From Streptacidiphilus pinicola (GTDB lineage Bacteria; Actinomycetota; Actinomycetes; Streptomycetales; Streptomycetaceae): 64,000 bases of DNA. The notes under the pieces were generated by a model that saw only the letters and a list, made by a program, of their open reading frames with translations, ran no database searches and was not told the origin of the DNA. A program made the position numbers and the translations under genes. The stretch is from NCBI RefSeq assembly GCF_003258295.1, contig NZ_QKYN01000038.1, forward strand, positions 1 through 64,000, given 5' to 3'. This document shows, one piece after another, positions 31,347 through 39,860 of the stretch (positions are counted from its first letter, which is position 1; each line of letters opens with the position of its first letter).

Positions 31347-32717
31347 ATGAATGAAGATGTTCTGCGGGTATTGAATCCCGCCACCGAGGACCTTGTCGCG
31401 GAAATCCCCACCACGTCACCCGAACAGGTGGACGCAGCCGTCGAACGCGCCGTGAAGGCGCAGGAGAGCTGGGTCTCCTTCGCGCCCGGTGACCGCGCCC
31501 GTCTGCTGCGGCGCTTCGCCGACGGCGTCGACGCGGCCGTCGAGGAGCTCGCCGAGCTGGAGGTCACCGAGGCCGGGCACACCCTCGGCAACGCCCGCTG
31601 GGAGGCCGGCAACGCCCGTGACCTGCTCGAGTACGCGGCCGGCGGGATCGAGCGGCTGATGGGCCGCCAGATTCCGGTGGCGGGCGGCCTCGACGTCACC
31701 TTCCACGAGCCGATCGGCGTCGTCGGCGTCATCGCGCCGTGGAACTTCCCGATGCCGATCGCCGCCTGGGGCGTCGCCCCGGCGCTCGCGGCCGGCAACG
31801 CCGTGCTGCTCAAGCCCGCCGAGACCACTCCGCTCACCGCGCTGAAACTGGAGCGGATCGCGCTGGACGCGGGGCTGCCCGAGGGCCTGTTCCAGGTGCT
31901 GCCCGGCCACGGCCGGACCACCGGGCAGGCCATCGTGGACCACCCCGGCGTGCGCAAGATCGTCTTCACCGGATCGACCGCCGTCGGCAAGCAGATCATG
32001 GCCCGCTGCTCCGCGAACCTGAAGCGGGTCACCCTCGAACTCGGCGGCAAGAGCCCCAACATCGTCTTCGCCGACGCCGACCTGGCCCGCGCCGCCGCCT
32101 CCGCGCCCATGGCGTTCCTGGACAACAGCGGCCAGGACTGCTGCGCCCGCACCCGGATCCTGGTCCAACGCGAGGTCTACGACGACTTCCTGGCCCTGGT
32201 CGCGCCCGCGATCGAGGCGGTCCGCGTCGGCGACCCGCGCGACGCCGCCACCGAGATGGGCCCCCTCATCTCGGCCGTCCAGCGCGAGCGCGTCCGTTCC
32301 TACCTGACCGAGGACGTGCCCGTCCTCGCCCAGGGCGAGGCACCCGAGGGTCCCGGCTTCTGGCAGGCGCCGACGCTGCTCGCGCCGACGAACCCGGGCA
32401 GCCGCGCCGCCACCGAGGAGATCTTCGGCCCGGTCGCCGTCGTGCTGCCCTTCACCGACGAGGCCGACGCGCTGCGCCTGGCCAACGCCACCCGCTACGG
32501 CCTCTCCGGATCCCTCTGGACCCGCGACATCGGCCGCGCGCTGCGGATGGCGCGGGGCGTCAACGCGGGCAACCTGTCCGTCAACTCGCACAGCTCCGTG
32601 CGCTACTGGACGCCCTTCGGCGGCTTCGGCGAGTCGGGGCTCGGCCGCGAGCTGGGCCCGGACGCGCTCGCGCACTTCACCGAGACCAAGAACGTCTTCA
32701 TCAGCACCGAGGAGTAG
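31347..32717 (+). CDS. aldehyde dehydrogenase
   Basis: NAD-dependent enzyme of 456 residues. It has P-W-N-F-P, F-T-G-S-T-A-V-G, the L-E-L-G-G-K-S-P base motif and the catalytic cysteine in N-S-G-Q-D-C-C-A-R-T. It oxidises an aldehyde, here probably the gamma-glutamyl-aminoaldehyde or derived aldehyde of the neighbouring pathway. ATG 31347 is favoured; GTG 31335, overlapping the ligase stop by four bases, is an alternative start and would mean coupled translation. Confidence 0.88.
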   Translation: MNEDVLRVLNPATEDLVAEIPTTSPEQVDAAVERAVKAQESWVSFAPGDRARLLRRFADGVDAAVEELAELEVTEAGHTLGNARWEAGNARDLLEYAAGGIERLMGRQIPVAGGLDVTFHEPIGVVGVIAPWNFPMPIAAWGVAPALAAGNAVLLKPAETTPLTALKLERIALDAGLPEGLFQVLPGHGRTTGQAIVDHPGVRKIVFTGSTAVGKQIMARCSANLKRVTLELGGKSPNIVFADADLARAAASAPMAFLDNSGQDCCARTRILVQREVYDDFLALVAPAIEAVRVGDPRDAATEMGPLISAVQRERVRSYLTEDVPVLAQGEAPEGPGFWQAPTLLAPTNPGSRAATEEIFGPVAVVLPFTDEADALRLANATRYGLSGSLWTRDIGRALRMARGVNAGNLSVNSHSSVRYWTPFGGFGESGLGRELGPDALAHFTETKNVFISTEE

Positions 32718-32724
32718 GAGAGCA

Positions 32725-33519
32725 GTGACCACGCACACCACCGAAGAGGCCGTCTGTCGCCGGCTGGTCGGCCGCACCGCCGTCGTGACCGGCGCCGGTT
32801 CCGGCATCGGCCTGGCCACCGCCCGCCGACTGGCGTCCGAGGGCGCCAACGTCGTCTGCGCCGACGTCGACGAGACGGCCGGGAAGGCCGCGGCCGACGA
32901 GGTCGGCGGGCTCTTCGTCAAGGTCGACGTCACCGACGCCGAGCAGGTCGAGGCGCTGTTCAAGGCGGCCTTCGACACCTACGGCAGCGTCGACATCGCG
33001 TTCAACAACGCCGGTATCTCCCCGCCCGACGACGACTCCATCCTCACCACCGGCCTGGATGCCTGGCGCCGGGTCCAGGAGGTCAACCTGACCTCGGTGT
33101 ACCTGTGCTGCAAGGCCGCGCTGCCGTACATGCAGCGGCAGGGCAAGGGCTCGATCATCAACACCGCGAGCTTCGTGGCGAAGATGGGCGCGGCCACCTC
33201 GCAGATCTCCTACACCGCCTCCAAGGGCGGCGTGCTGGCCATGTCCCGCGAGCTCGGCGTGCAGTTCGCCCGTGAGGGCATCCGCGTCAACGCGCTCTGC
33301 CCGGGGCCGGTCAACACCCCCCTGCTGCAGGAGCTGTTCGCCAAGGACCCGGAGCGCGCCGCGCGCCGCCTGGTGCACATCCCCGTCGGGCGCTTCGCCC
33401 ACGCCGAGGAGATCGCGGCCGCGGTCGCCTTCCTCGCCAGCGACGACTCCGCCTTCATCACCGCGGCCGAGTTCCTCGTCGACGGCGGCATCTCCGGCGC
33501 GTACGTGACGCCGCTGTAG
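32725..33519 (+). CDS. short-chain dehydrogenase (3-oxoacyl-ACP-reductase-like)
   Basis: SDR of 264 residues: T-G-A-G-S-G-I-G-L NAD site, N-N-A-G-I-S, S-Y-T-A-S-K catalytic Tyr/Lys and a C-terminal D-G-G-I-S-G. Acidic D-V-D after the second strand suggests NAD(H) preference. GTG 32725 has a GGAG ribosome binding site only seven bases after the aldehyde dehydrogenase, so all three plus-strand genes form one operon. The alcohol or ketone substrate is probably an intermediate of the amine pathway. Confidence 0.85.
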   Translation: MTTHTTEEAVCRRLVGRTAVVTGAGSGIGLATARRLASEGANVVCADVDETAGKAAADEVGGLFVKVDVTDAEQVEALFKAAFDTYGSVDIAFNNAGISPPDDDSILTTGLDAWRRVQEVNLTSVYLCCKAALPYMQRQGKGSIINTASFVAKMGAATSQISYTASKGGVLAMSRELGVQFAREGIRVNALCPGPVNTPLLQELFAKDPERAARRLVHIPVGRFAHAEEIAAAVAFLASDDSAFITAAEFLVDGGISGAYVTPL

Positions 33520-33539
33520 GCCCGGGCCGGGTCCACTCG

Positions 33540-33580
33540 GTCCCCGGGACGGCGGGCGGCATCGCCGCCGTCCCGGGGAC
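33540..33580 (+). terminator. operon-end hairpin
   Basis: Perfect 16-bp stem: 33540-33555 with 33565-33580, nine-base loop. It closes the amine-catabolism operon. No U tract follows, as is common in high-GC actinobacteria. Confidence 0.7.
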
Positions 33581-33634
33581 GCACCGTTCACGGGCCGACA
33601 GCGCAGGCTGATCGGATGCTTATCGCTTTCCGGG

Positions 33635-33647
33635 TACGGTGCCGGAT
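33635..33647 (+). promoter_or_regulatory. leaderless-type promoter of the DUF2510 gene
   Basis: TACGGT at 33635-33640, seven bases, then GTG 33648. This places the start at GTG 33648 rather than the upstream in-frame GTG 33639. Confidence 0.45.
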
Positions 33648-34640
33648 GTGAGTGAGACTGCGCCCCCGCCTGCGGGCTGGTACCCGGACCCCAAGCCCGC
33701 GAACTCGGACAATCCGGGCGAACGCTGGTGGAACGGATCCGAGTGGACCGTGAGCACCCGTGCCGAAGACACCCCGGTGTTCATCTCCGGCGAGCCCCCG
33801 GCCGCCGCCCGTGGCGCGCGCCGCCCCGGCCCGCTGCTGGTGGGCGCGGTCGCGGCGGTCGTCGGCCTCGGCGTCGGGTCGCTGGTCACCTACTTCGCCA
33901 TGGACGGCAACAGCCAGAGCACCTCGGCGGCGAGCAGCAGCCCGTTCGCGGGCGGCGGTCAGAACGGCGGCGGTCAGAACGGCGGCGAGGGTCTGAACCC
34001 CTTCGGCGGCAACGGCGGTCAGAGCGGCGGTAGCAACGGCGGCAGCAACGGCGGCCAGAGTGGCGGCGGCAACGGCGGCTCGGGCTCCAACCTCGCGGTG
34101 GACGTCGTCGACGGCGTCAGCGTCCCGCTGCCCAGCGGCTGGACCGGCGGCACCACGACCGACGGCCACGCCTCCGGCTCCTTCGGCAGCTACAAGTGCG
34201 CGGGCAGCGGTGGCAGTTCCTCCAACACCTGCTCCTACGCCGGGGCCGACACGTCCACCCTGAAGACCCCCGTCAGCACCGGCGTCCAGGCGGCCGCGGA
34301 GCAGGACATCGCCGCGGCGGTCAAGGAGTCCTACGGCGACGTGACGGGCCACCAGGTCCTGCAGGAGAAGGCCGTCACCGTCGCGGGCCGCTCCGGCTAC
34401 CTGGTGCGCTGGCAGGTGGACGCCAAGGTCGGCAACAACGGCACGGTCGAGACGGTCGTCTTCCCGAACAAGGCCGGCGACAAGCTGGTCGCCCTCCACC
34501 TCGGCTTCGACGTCACCGGCAAGGCGCCGAGCGTCTCGGTGATGGACCAGATCGTCTCCGGCGTCACCGACTTCTCCGGCGGCTCGCTGAGTGGCGGCAG
34601 CAGCGGCGGCAGCGGCGGTCAGGCCCCGGGCACGAGCTGA
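33648..34640 (+). CDS. DUF2510 domain membrane-anchored protein
   Basis: Protein of 330 residues. The DUF2510 motif P-A-G-W-Y-P-D-P ... R-W-W-N-G-S-E-W-T lies in the first 35 residues (cytoplasmic), followed by a single transmembrane helix (about 60-85), a long Gly/Asn/Ser/Gln-rich linker (about 95-145) and a C-terminal extracellular domain with two cysteines (C-A-G ... C-S-Y) and strands such as Y-L-V-R-W-Q-V-D. The tail is Ser/Gly-rich. Function unknown; DUF2510 is a small actinobacterial module thought to sense or dock at the membrane. Confidence 0.75.
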   Translation: MSETAPPPAGWYPDPKPANSDNPGERWWNGSEWTVSTRAEDTPVFISGEPPAAARGARRPGPLLVGAVAAVVGLGVGSLVTYFAMDGNSQSTSAASSSPFAGGGQNGGGQNGGEGLNPFGGNGGQSGGSNGGSNGGQSGGGNGGSGSNLAVDVVDGVSVPLPSGWTGGTTTDGHASGSFGSYKCAGSGGSSSNTCSYAGADTSTLKTPVSTGVQAAAEQDIAAAVKESYGDVTGHQVLQEKAVTVAGRSGYLVRWQVDAKVGNNGTVETVVFPNKAGDKLVALHLGFDVTGKAPSVSVMDQIVSGVTDFSGGSLSGGSSGGSGGQAPGTS

Positions 34641-34789
34641 CGCTGCGGCCCCGGGCCAGGATGCGCCCGTCCCAACGGTGCTTCGGGTCGTCGTGACGGT
34701 CGCCCCGCGGAACGGACGACGCCGGTGGTCACCACCCGGACAGCCCCGGCGGACTGGCAGACCACCAGGGGCGGCCGGAAGCTGACGTC

Positions 34790-35215
34790 ATGGCAACGAC
34801 ATCGAGCAACGAGGGGTCCGCTCCGTCGCGTCGAGGAGGCGGTTGGGCCGCCGGCGCCGCGGTCTTCGCGGGGGTGCTGCTGTTGATCAACGGCACCCTG
34901 GGCATCCTGCAGGGCGCGAGTGCCGTGTCGAAGGACAAGATCTACATCGCCACCGCCCGCTATGTGTACCAGTTCGATCTGACGGGCTGGGGATGGGTTC
35001 AGATCGCTCTCGGCGCCGTCGCCATCGTGGTCGGCGTGGGTCTGCTGGCCGATCAGACGTGGGCCCGCTGGGCCGGCATCGTCGTCGCCGCCCTGAGTCT
35101 CGTCGGGCAGTTCCTGTGGCTTCCCTACTACCCGTTCTGGGCCATCGTCGTGATGGCGATCGACCTCTTCGTCATCTGGGGCCTGACCCGGCCCAGCATG
35201 GTGCGGGACCACTGA
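34790..35215 (+). CDS. four-helix membrane protein (DUF7144-like)
   Basis: Protein of 141 residues with four hydrophobic helices. Motifs I-Y-I-A-T-A-R-Y-V-Y-Q-F-D-L-T-G-W-G-W and L-P-Y-Y-P-F-W are typical of a widespread actinobacterial membrane family, probably DUF7144 (name from memory). No enzyme motif. The 149 bases before it contain nothing recognisable. Confidence 0.75.
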   Translation: MATTSSNEGSAPSRRGGGWAAGAAVFAGVLLLINGTLGILQGASAVSKDKIYIATARYVYQFDLTGWGWVQIALGAVAIVVGVGLLADQTWARWAGIVVAALSLVGQFLWLPYYPFWAIVVMAIDLFVIWGLTRPSMVRDH

Positions 35216-35245
35216 CGCGGCGCCCCGTGGTCAGGGCACGTCGCG

Positions 35246-35257
35246 TAGGCTCGCGGG
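35246..35257 (+). promoter_or_regulatory. leaderless-type promoter of the SseB gene
   Basis: TAGGCT at 35246-35251 followed by six bases and GTG 35258; no ribosome binding site. Confidence 0.45.
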
Positions 35258-35998
35258 GTGGAGCGGAAGAACATCCCTGACCCGGGGTTCGCGGGTGACG
35301 ACGGTTCGGCGGACCCTCAGTTGGCGGCGGCGCTCGCCGCGTACGCGGCGGAGCCCGTGCCGGAGAACGAGGAGCGGGTGCTCGCGCTGCTCGCCACCGC
35401 GCGGCTGATGGTCCCGATCGTCGCGGTCCTCGGCGAGGTCGAGACGGACGCGCACGGCCTGCGGCACGAGAAGACCAGCGACATGGCCGTCCCGACCATC
35501 CAGGCTCCCGACGGCCGCAAGGGGCTACCCGCCTTCACCTCGCTGGCGTCCCTCGCGGCGTGGCGGGCCGATGCCCGCCCCGCCCCCGTGCCCGCGTCCC
35601 AGGCCGTCCAGGCGGCCTGGTCCGAGCACGCGGACGCGCTCCTGATCGACCTGGCTGGTCCGGTCTTCTACGAGCTCAGCGGCGCGGCGCTGCGCGCGGT
35701 CGCCGAGTCGCGGGCCCACGTCGGCGCGCTGCGCGACCCGGGGGTCGCGGACGAGCTCCGCGCCGTCCTGGGCAAACACGAGGTCGTGCTCCGGGCGCAC
35801 CTGCTCGCCAGCGAGCAGGCCGACGCCCAGCTGGTCCTCATCGTCGCGCCCGACACGGCGCCGGAGTCCCTCCGGGCTGTGGCGGCCTCCCTCAGCGAGA
35901 GTGAACTGCTGCGCATCCGCCTGGACCGCGGCCTCGACCTCGCCGTGGTCACCCCCGGCGGAAACGAGCCGGCGGACCCCTTCTACGCACGCGCCTAG
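35258..35998 (+). CDS. SseB family protein
   Basis: Protein of 246 residues with the SseB N-terminal domain: L-A-A-Y-A ... E-E-R-V-L-A-L-L-A-T-A-R-L-M-V-P-I-V, K-T-S-D-M-A-V-P-T-I and G-L-P-A-F-T-S-L-A-S-L-A-A-W, and a C-terminal half with L-I-D-L-A-G-P. SseB domains are ancillary in translation-linked and secretion contexts; the location a few genes before infC is typical in streptomycetes. Role unknown. Confidence 0.82.
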   Translation: MERKNIPDPGFAGDDGSADPQLAAALAAYAAEPVPENEERVLALLATARLMVPIVAVLGEVETDAHGLRHEKTSDMAVPTIQAPDGRKGLPAFTSLASLAAWRADARPAPVPASQAVQAAWSEHADALLIDLAGPVFYELSGAALRAVAESRAHVGALRDPGVADELRAVLGKHEVVLRAHLLASEQADAQLVLIVAPDTAPESLRAVAASLSESELLRIRLDRGLDLAVVTPGGNEPADPFYARA

Positions 35999-36011
35999 GG
36001 CCGGACAGGCC

Positions 36012-36902
36012 CTAGGGCTGCTCGCCGCACAGGCAGGCGACGCCGGTGTCGATCCACTCCCGGCCGGTCCAGGTCGGATGCCGTTCGACCAGGACCGCCC
36101 GCACCTCCTCGACGAGCGTCTCGCGGCTGCTCGCCGAGTCGCGGCGGGCCCAGGTCTCGTCGCGCAGTTCGCGCAGGTAGGCGAGGACGTCGGTGAGCAC
36201 CTGCGTCCCGCCGGTGTCGCCGTGGCCCGGGACGACCGTCGCCGGCCCGGAAGCGACGAGGCGCTCCATCACCTCGATCCAGCGGAGGCCGCTCACGTCG
36301 GTGTCGTGCGGCGGGAACCAGGGGAAGATCGCGAACTGCCCGGTCTCGGCCAGATCCCCGGTGAACAGCACGTCGTCGTCGGGCACGGTGACCACCTGGT
36401 CGCCCTTGCTGTGCGCGCGGCCGACGGCCTGCAGCCGCACCACGCGGCCGCCGAGGTCGAGTGTGTGGGACTGCTCGTAGACGACGTCCGGCGTGGGGAC
36501 CCGCGCGCCCTCCAGGCGGCGGGCGACGTTCTCGCCGAGGCCCCGGAACATGGCGAGGTAGCCGTCGCCCTTGGCGGCCAGATCCTCCGCCTGCGCCCGG
36601 TTGACCAGGTACGTCGCCTCGCCGGCGAAGACGTGGGTGCCCAGGGCGTGCTCGGGGTGGAAGTGCGTGGTGGTGACGTACAGCCGCCTGCCGCGCGCGT
36701 GGTCGCGGGCGGCAGCCAGCACGTTCTCCGCGTTCTCCGGGCCCAGGCCGGTGTCGACGACCAGCACCGCCTGCGTGCCGCCGATGATCCCGATGTTCGG
36801 GACCAGTGGGGTGTTCCGATTGGGCACGACCAGCAGGTCGCGGGCGAGCTCCTGGGCGCCGTCGGTCCGGACGGCGGGGTCGGGCAGCTGAAGGTCGGTC
36901 AT
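36012..36902 (-). CDS. metallo-beta-lactamase fold hydrolase
   Basis: Protein of 296 residues. The metal-site motif is T-H-F-H-P-E-H (HxHxxH variant: H-F-H-P-E-H, about residues 79-84), with H-S-K-G-D-Q-V, D-D-D-V-L-F-T-G-D (metal Asp) and P-G-H-G-D (final His). It cleaves a thioester, lactone or similar bond; substrate unknown. ATG 36902 has GGAG upstream. It is divergent from a LysR gene, which likely controls it. Confidence 0.82.
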   Translation of the reverse strand: MTDLQLPDPAVRTDGAQELARDLLVVPNRNTPLVPNIGIIGGTQAVLVVDTGLGPENAENVLAAARDHARGRRLYVTTTHFHPEHALGTHVFAGEATYLVNRAQAEDLAAKGDGYLAMFRGLGENVARRLEGARVPTPDVVYEQSHTLDLGGRVVRLQAVGRAHSKGDQVVTVPDDDVLFTGDLAETGQFAIFPWFPPHDTDVSGLRWIEVMERLVASGPATVVPGHGDTGGTQVLTDVLAYLRELRDETWARRDSASSRETLVEEVRAVLVERHPTWTGREWIDTGVACLCGEQP

Positions 36903-36988
36903 GGCGCGGGCTCCAGGGTTGGTGCGTGTCTGCCTCTCCACTGCACCGCCGCGCCGAGCCGGGCGTCCAATACCTCTTGAACGGGCCT

Positions 36989-37005
36989 GATACCGATCGG
37001 GTATC
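36989..37005. promoter_or_regulatory. LysR box (T-N11-A dyad)
   Basis: GATACC at 36989-36994 and GGTATC at 37000-37005 form a perfect inverted repeat with a five-base spacer; T36991 and A37003 are separated by exactly 11 bases, the LysR box rule. It lies between the divergent LysR and hydrolase genes. TATCGT at 37002-37007 may be the regulator's -10. Confidence 0.62.
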
Positions 37006-37015
37006 GTCACAGGCG

Positions 37016-37900
37016 ATGGAGCTTCGCCTGCTGCGCTATTTCGTGGCCGTCGCCGAGGAGCGGCACTTCGGCCGGGCCGCGGCGCGGCTGCACATGACCC
37101 AGCCGCCGCTGACCAGGGCCGTCCAGCGGCTCGAGGCGGAGCTCGGCGTCACCCTGCTGGAGCGGTCCGCCGCCGGCGTCACGCCGACCGCGGCCGGAGC
37201 CGCCCTCCACGAGGAGGCGCGTGCCCTGCTGGCGCAGGCCGACCGGGCTCGTGCCCGGGTCGTCGCGGCGGCCGGCGCCGGGAGCCTCACCGTCGGCACC
37301 CTGGGCGACAGCGTGGAACGCGCCGGTGCGGGCGTCTCGCTGGCGGCCGCCTTCCGCCGGCACCACCCCGAGGTCGACGTCCGGGTGGTCGAGGCCGACC
37401 TCGCCGACCCCACCGCCGGCCTGGGCACCGGCCTGGTGGACGTGGCGGTGACCCGGGCGCCCTTCGACGAGACCGGGATCAGCACCCGGGTGATCCGCTC
37501 CGAGCCGGTCGGTGTGGTGCTGCGCGCCGACGATCCGCTGGCCGGGCGCGCGTCGCTCTCCCTGTCCGACCTCGACGACCGCACCTGGTTCCGCTTCCCG
37601 GAGGGCACCGACCCGCTCTGGCGCGCCTACTGGAACGGCAGGAATCCCGGGGAGCCGCTGCGGGAGGGGCCGGTGGTCCGCACCGTCCACGAGTGCGTCC
37701 GGGAAGTGCTGTGGAACGGGACCGTGGGTCTGGCCCCGATCGCTCACCCGCCCGGGTCGCCGGGCCAGGACCTCCCCGAGGGCGTCACCGTCGTCCCGCT
37801 GGCCGACATGGCGCCGAGCCGTCTGGTGGTCGCGTGGCGCACCGGTGAGGCGAACCCCCTGATCCGCTCCTTCGTCGGGCTGGCCGGCCGTGCTCGCTAG
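37016..37900 (+). CDS. LysR family transcriptional regulator
   Basis: Protein of 294 residues. The N-terminal HTH reads L-L-R-Y-F-V-A-V-A-E-E-R-H-F-G-R-A-A-A-R-L-H-M-T-Q-P-P-L (given as single residues), followed by L-E-A-E-L-G-V-T-L-L-E-R. The C-terminal co-inducer domain is typical. It is divergent from the metallo-beta-lactamase-fold gene, with a perfect LysR box between, so it should activate that gene on binding an inducer. Its stop overlaps that of the convergent DUF1844 gene. Confidence 0.88.
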   Translation: MELRLLRYFVAVAEERHFGRAAARLHMTQPPLTRAVQRLEAELGVTLLERSAAGVTPTAAGAALHEEARALLAQADRARARVVAAAGAGSLTVGTLGDSVERAGAGVSLAAAFRRHHPEVDVRVVEADLADPTAGLGTGLVDVAVTRAPFDETGISTRVIRSEPVGVVLRADDPLAGRASLSLSDLDDRTWFRFPEGTDPLWRAYWNGRNPGEPLREGPVVRTVHECVREVLWNGTVGLAPIAHPPGSPGQDLPEGVTVVPLADMAPSRLVVAWRTGEANPLIRSFVGLAGRAR

Positions 37901-38259
37901 CCGTAGACGGGGCCGGTGAACTTCTCGCCCGGGCCGGTGCCCGGGGCGTCCGGGACGAGGGACGCCTCGCGGAAGGCCAGCTGGAGGGACTTGAGGCCGT
38001 CCCGCAGCGGCGCCGCGTGGAAGTTGCTGATCTCCGGGGCACCCGCCGTCACCAGGCCCGCCAGGGCCGTGATCAGCTTGCGGGCCTCGTCGAGATCCTT
38101 GTGCTGCTCCCCGCCCTCCGCGAGACCGAGGTTCACCGCGGCGGCGCTCATCAGGTGCACGGCCACGGTGGTGATGACCTCCACCGCCGGCACGTCGGCG
38201 ATGTCGCGGGTGAAATCGTCGAAGTCGGGGGACTCGGAGGAGGGGGTCGCGTCGCTCAT
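37897..38259 (-). CDS. DUF1844 domain protein
   Basis: Protein of 120 residues. DUF1844 signature: D-V-P-A-V-E-V-I-T-T-V-A-V-H-L-M-S-A-A-A-V-N-L-G-L, then D-L-D-E-A-R-K-L-I-T-A-L-A. The family is conserved across bacteria near infC with unknown function; the position beside infC here fits that pattern. ATG 38259 is preferred over ATG 38268 for ribosome-binding-site spacing. Confidence 0.85.
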   Translation of the reverse strand: MSDATPSSESPDFDDFTRDIADVPAVEVITTVAVHLMSAAAVNLGLAEGGEQHKDLDEARKLITALAGLVTAGAPEISNFHAAPLRDGLKSLQLAFREASLVPDAPGTGPGEKFTGPVYG

Positions 38260-38348
38260 GGGTCTCATTCCAGAAGAACTGATGTCTCCCCGCAGTCTGC
38301 CGGAACCACCCCCGCGAGCGGGAATTCTGCGGTATCGCCGGACGCTGC

Positions 38349-38694
38349 TATGCTTGCAGACTGAGACCGGCCAGGTACCGCTCTGCCGTCATGGCTGACG
38401 CAGTCCCGGCCCGCAAGTGGAGGCTCCGACTTCCCACCCGCAGCGACCTCACGGTCGTCGGGTCAAATGGTCCAGACGAGGCGCTCCCGCCTGTAACTGT
38501 CCGAGGACAGGGTACGGAGGGACGTGTCGTCGGTTGTGCCATGGAGCTCCGCCTGCGCGTCATGCGGGGCTTTTTTCGTGCCCGCGGTGCACTCTCACCA
38601 GGTACCGCGGCACGAATGAAGCTCTGTGTGGCGGTACCCAGCCAGCGAACGCGGCTGCCGCCCGGCGGCCGCGGGGTGCAACCGAGGAGGATCC
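38349..38694 (+). promoter_or_regulatory. long untranslated leader of infC with promoter
   Basis: A TATGCT -10-like element at 38349-38354 begins a 340-base leader without a convincing reading frame. It ends in a terminator hairpin, a GAGGAGG ribosome binding site and an ATC start. Open frames across it have poor third-position bias and no family. This layout matches autoregulatory leaders of IF3-L35-L20 operons, in which excess L20 or IF3 feeds back; the exact class here is inferred. Confidence 0.6.
38546..38576 (+). terminator. intrinsic terminator in the infC leader (attenuator)
   Basis: GCTCCGC at 38546-38552 pairs with GCGGGGC at 38564-38570 (one G-U), followed at once by TTTTTT at 38571-38576. 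A U-tract terminator 118 bases before infC in this high-GC genome implies regulated read-through. Confidence 0.7.
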
Positions 38695-39441
38695 ATCAGC
38701 ACCGAGCCCCGCATCAACGACCGGATTCGCGTCCCCGAGGTGCGACTCGTCGGTCCTAGCGGCGAGCAGGTCGGCATCGTGCCGCTTGCCAAGGCGCTTG
38801 AGCTCGCGCAGGAGTACGACCTCGACCTGGTCGAGGTCGCCGCCACGGCACGCCCGCCGGTGTGCAAGCTCATGGACTACGGCAAGTTCAAGTACGAGTC
38901 GGCCATGAAGGCCCGTGAGGCGCGCAAGAACCAGGCGCACACGGTGATCAAGGAGATGAAGCTCCGGCCGAAGATCGACCCGCACGACTACGAGACCAAG
39001 AAGGGTCACGTCGTTCGGTTCCTCAAGCAGGGCGACAAGGTCAAGATCACGATCATGTTCCGTGGCCGTGAGCAGTCCCGCCCCGAGCTGGGCTTCCGGC
39101 TGCTGCAGCGCCTCGCGGAGGACGTGCAGGACCTCGGCTTCGTCGAGTCCTCGCCGAAGCAGGACGGCCGCAACATGATCATGGTCCTCGGGCCCCACAA
39201 GAAGAAGACCGAGGCCATGGCCGAGGCCCGCGAGGCCCAGGCCGCGCGCAAGGCCGCCGCCCAGGCCGGTGTCACCCCGCGTCGTCAGGGTGGCGCGGAC
39301 GACGTGGACGAGGTCGACGAGATCGACGCCGTCGAGGAGACCACGGAGGCCGTCGAGGCCGCCGAGCAGCAGCCCGAGGCTGTTGCCGAGGTCGAGGTCG
39401 AGGCGCCGGTCGAGGCCGGCACGGAGGCCGCGGCCGGCTGA
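38695..39441 (+). CDS. infC: translation initiation factor IF-3, non-canonical ATC start
   Basis: IF-3 of 248 residues: N-domain [14 protein letters not shown], linker, and C-domain [11 protein letters not shown], then an acidic Glu/Ala-rich actinobacterial tail. IF-3 binds the 30S subunit and rejects wrong start codons. The family start reads S-T-E-P-R-I-N-D directly after an ATC at 38695, four bases after GAGGAGG (38684-38690). ATG 38626 would add non-conserved, poorly coding residues. A non-AUG start is the known way E. coli infC (AUU) autoregulates, so ATC is chosen on that precedent. Confidence 0.8.
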   Translation: MSTEPRINDRIRVPEVRLVGPSGEQVGIVPLAKALELAQEYDLDLVEVAATARPPVCKLMDYGKFKYESAMKAREARKNQAHTVIKEMKLRPKIDPHDYETKKGHVVRFLKQGDKVKITIMFRGREQSRPELGFRLLQRLAEDVQDLGFVESSPKQDGRNMIMVLGPHKKKTEAMAEAREAQAARKAAAQAGVTPRRQGGADDVDEVDEIDAVEETTEAVEAAEQQPEAVAEVEVEAPVEAGTEAAAG

Positions 39442-39573
39442 TCGCCGGACGCGCCTAGCACCACCCCGGCTCCCGGGTGACCACCCGGGAGTCCTGTCAG
39501 AAACGAAGCGCTCCCGCTCGGCCCGCCGTAAGGCGGACGGGCGGGAGCGGACCGACGAGGAGAGTACGGCGAC

Positions 39574-39768
39574 ATGCCGAAGAACAAGACGCACTCCGGT
39601 GCCAGCAAGCGCTTCAAGCTCACCGGCTCCGGCAAGGTGCTGCGCCAGCGCGCCGGTCGCCGTCACCTGCTCGAGCACAAGTCGTCGACGCTGACCCGCC
39701 GTCTGGCCGGCACCGTCGAGGCTGCCCCCGCCGACGCGAAGAAGATCAAGAAGCTTCTCGGCAAGTGA
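39574..39768 (+). CDS. rpmI: 50S ribosomal protein L35
   Basis: Complete L35 of 64 residues: [31 protein letters not shown], and L-L-G-K end. Basic throughout. It follows infC after 132 bases and precedes rplT, the standard IF3-L35-L20 order, so the three share expression. Confidence 0.97.
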   Translation: MPKNKTHSGASKRFKLTGSGKVLRQRAGRRHLLEHKSSTLTRRLAGTVEAAPADAKKIKKLLGK

Positions 39769-39860
39769 TCGCTGCCCTTCGGGGCTCGCCGATCCTTTCG
39801 ACCACATCAGTAAACCGGACCGTGTGACAACGCCCGCGGTCCCTTTGAAGGAGTAATAAC

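Noticed and set aside
38391-38759. Open frame in the infC leader
   Set aside because: It runs through the terminator hairpin and overlaps infC; no family match and poor third-base bias. Better explained as untranslated leader.
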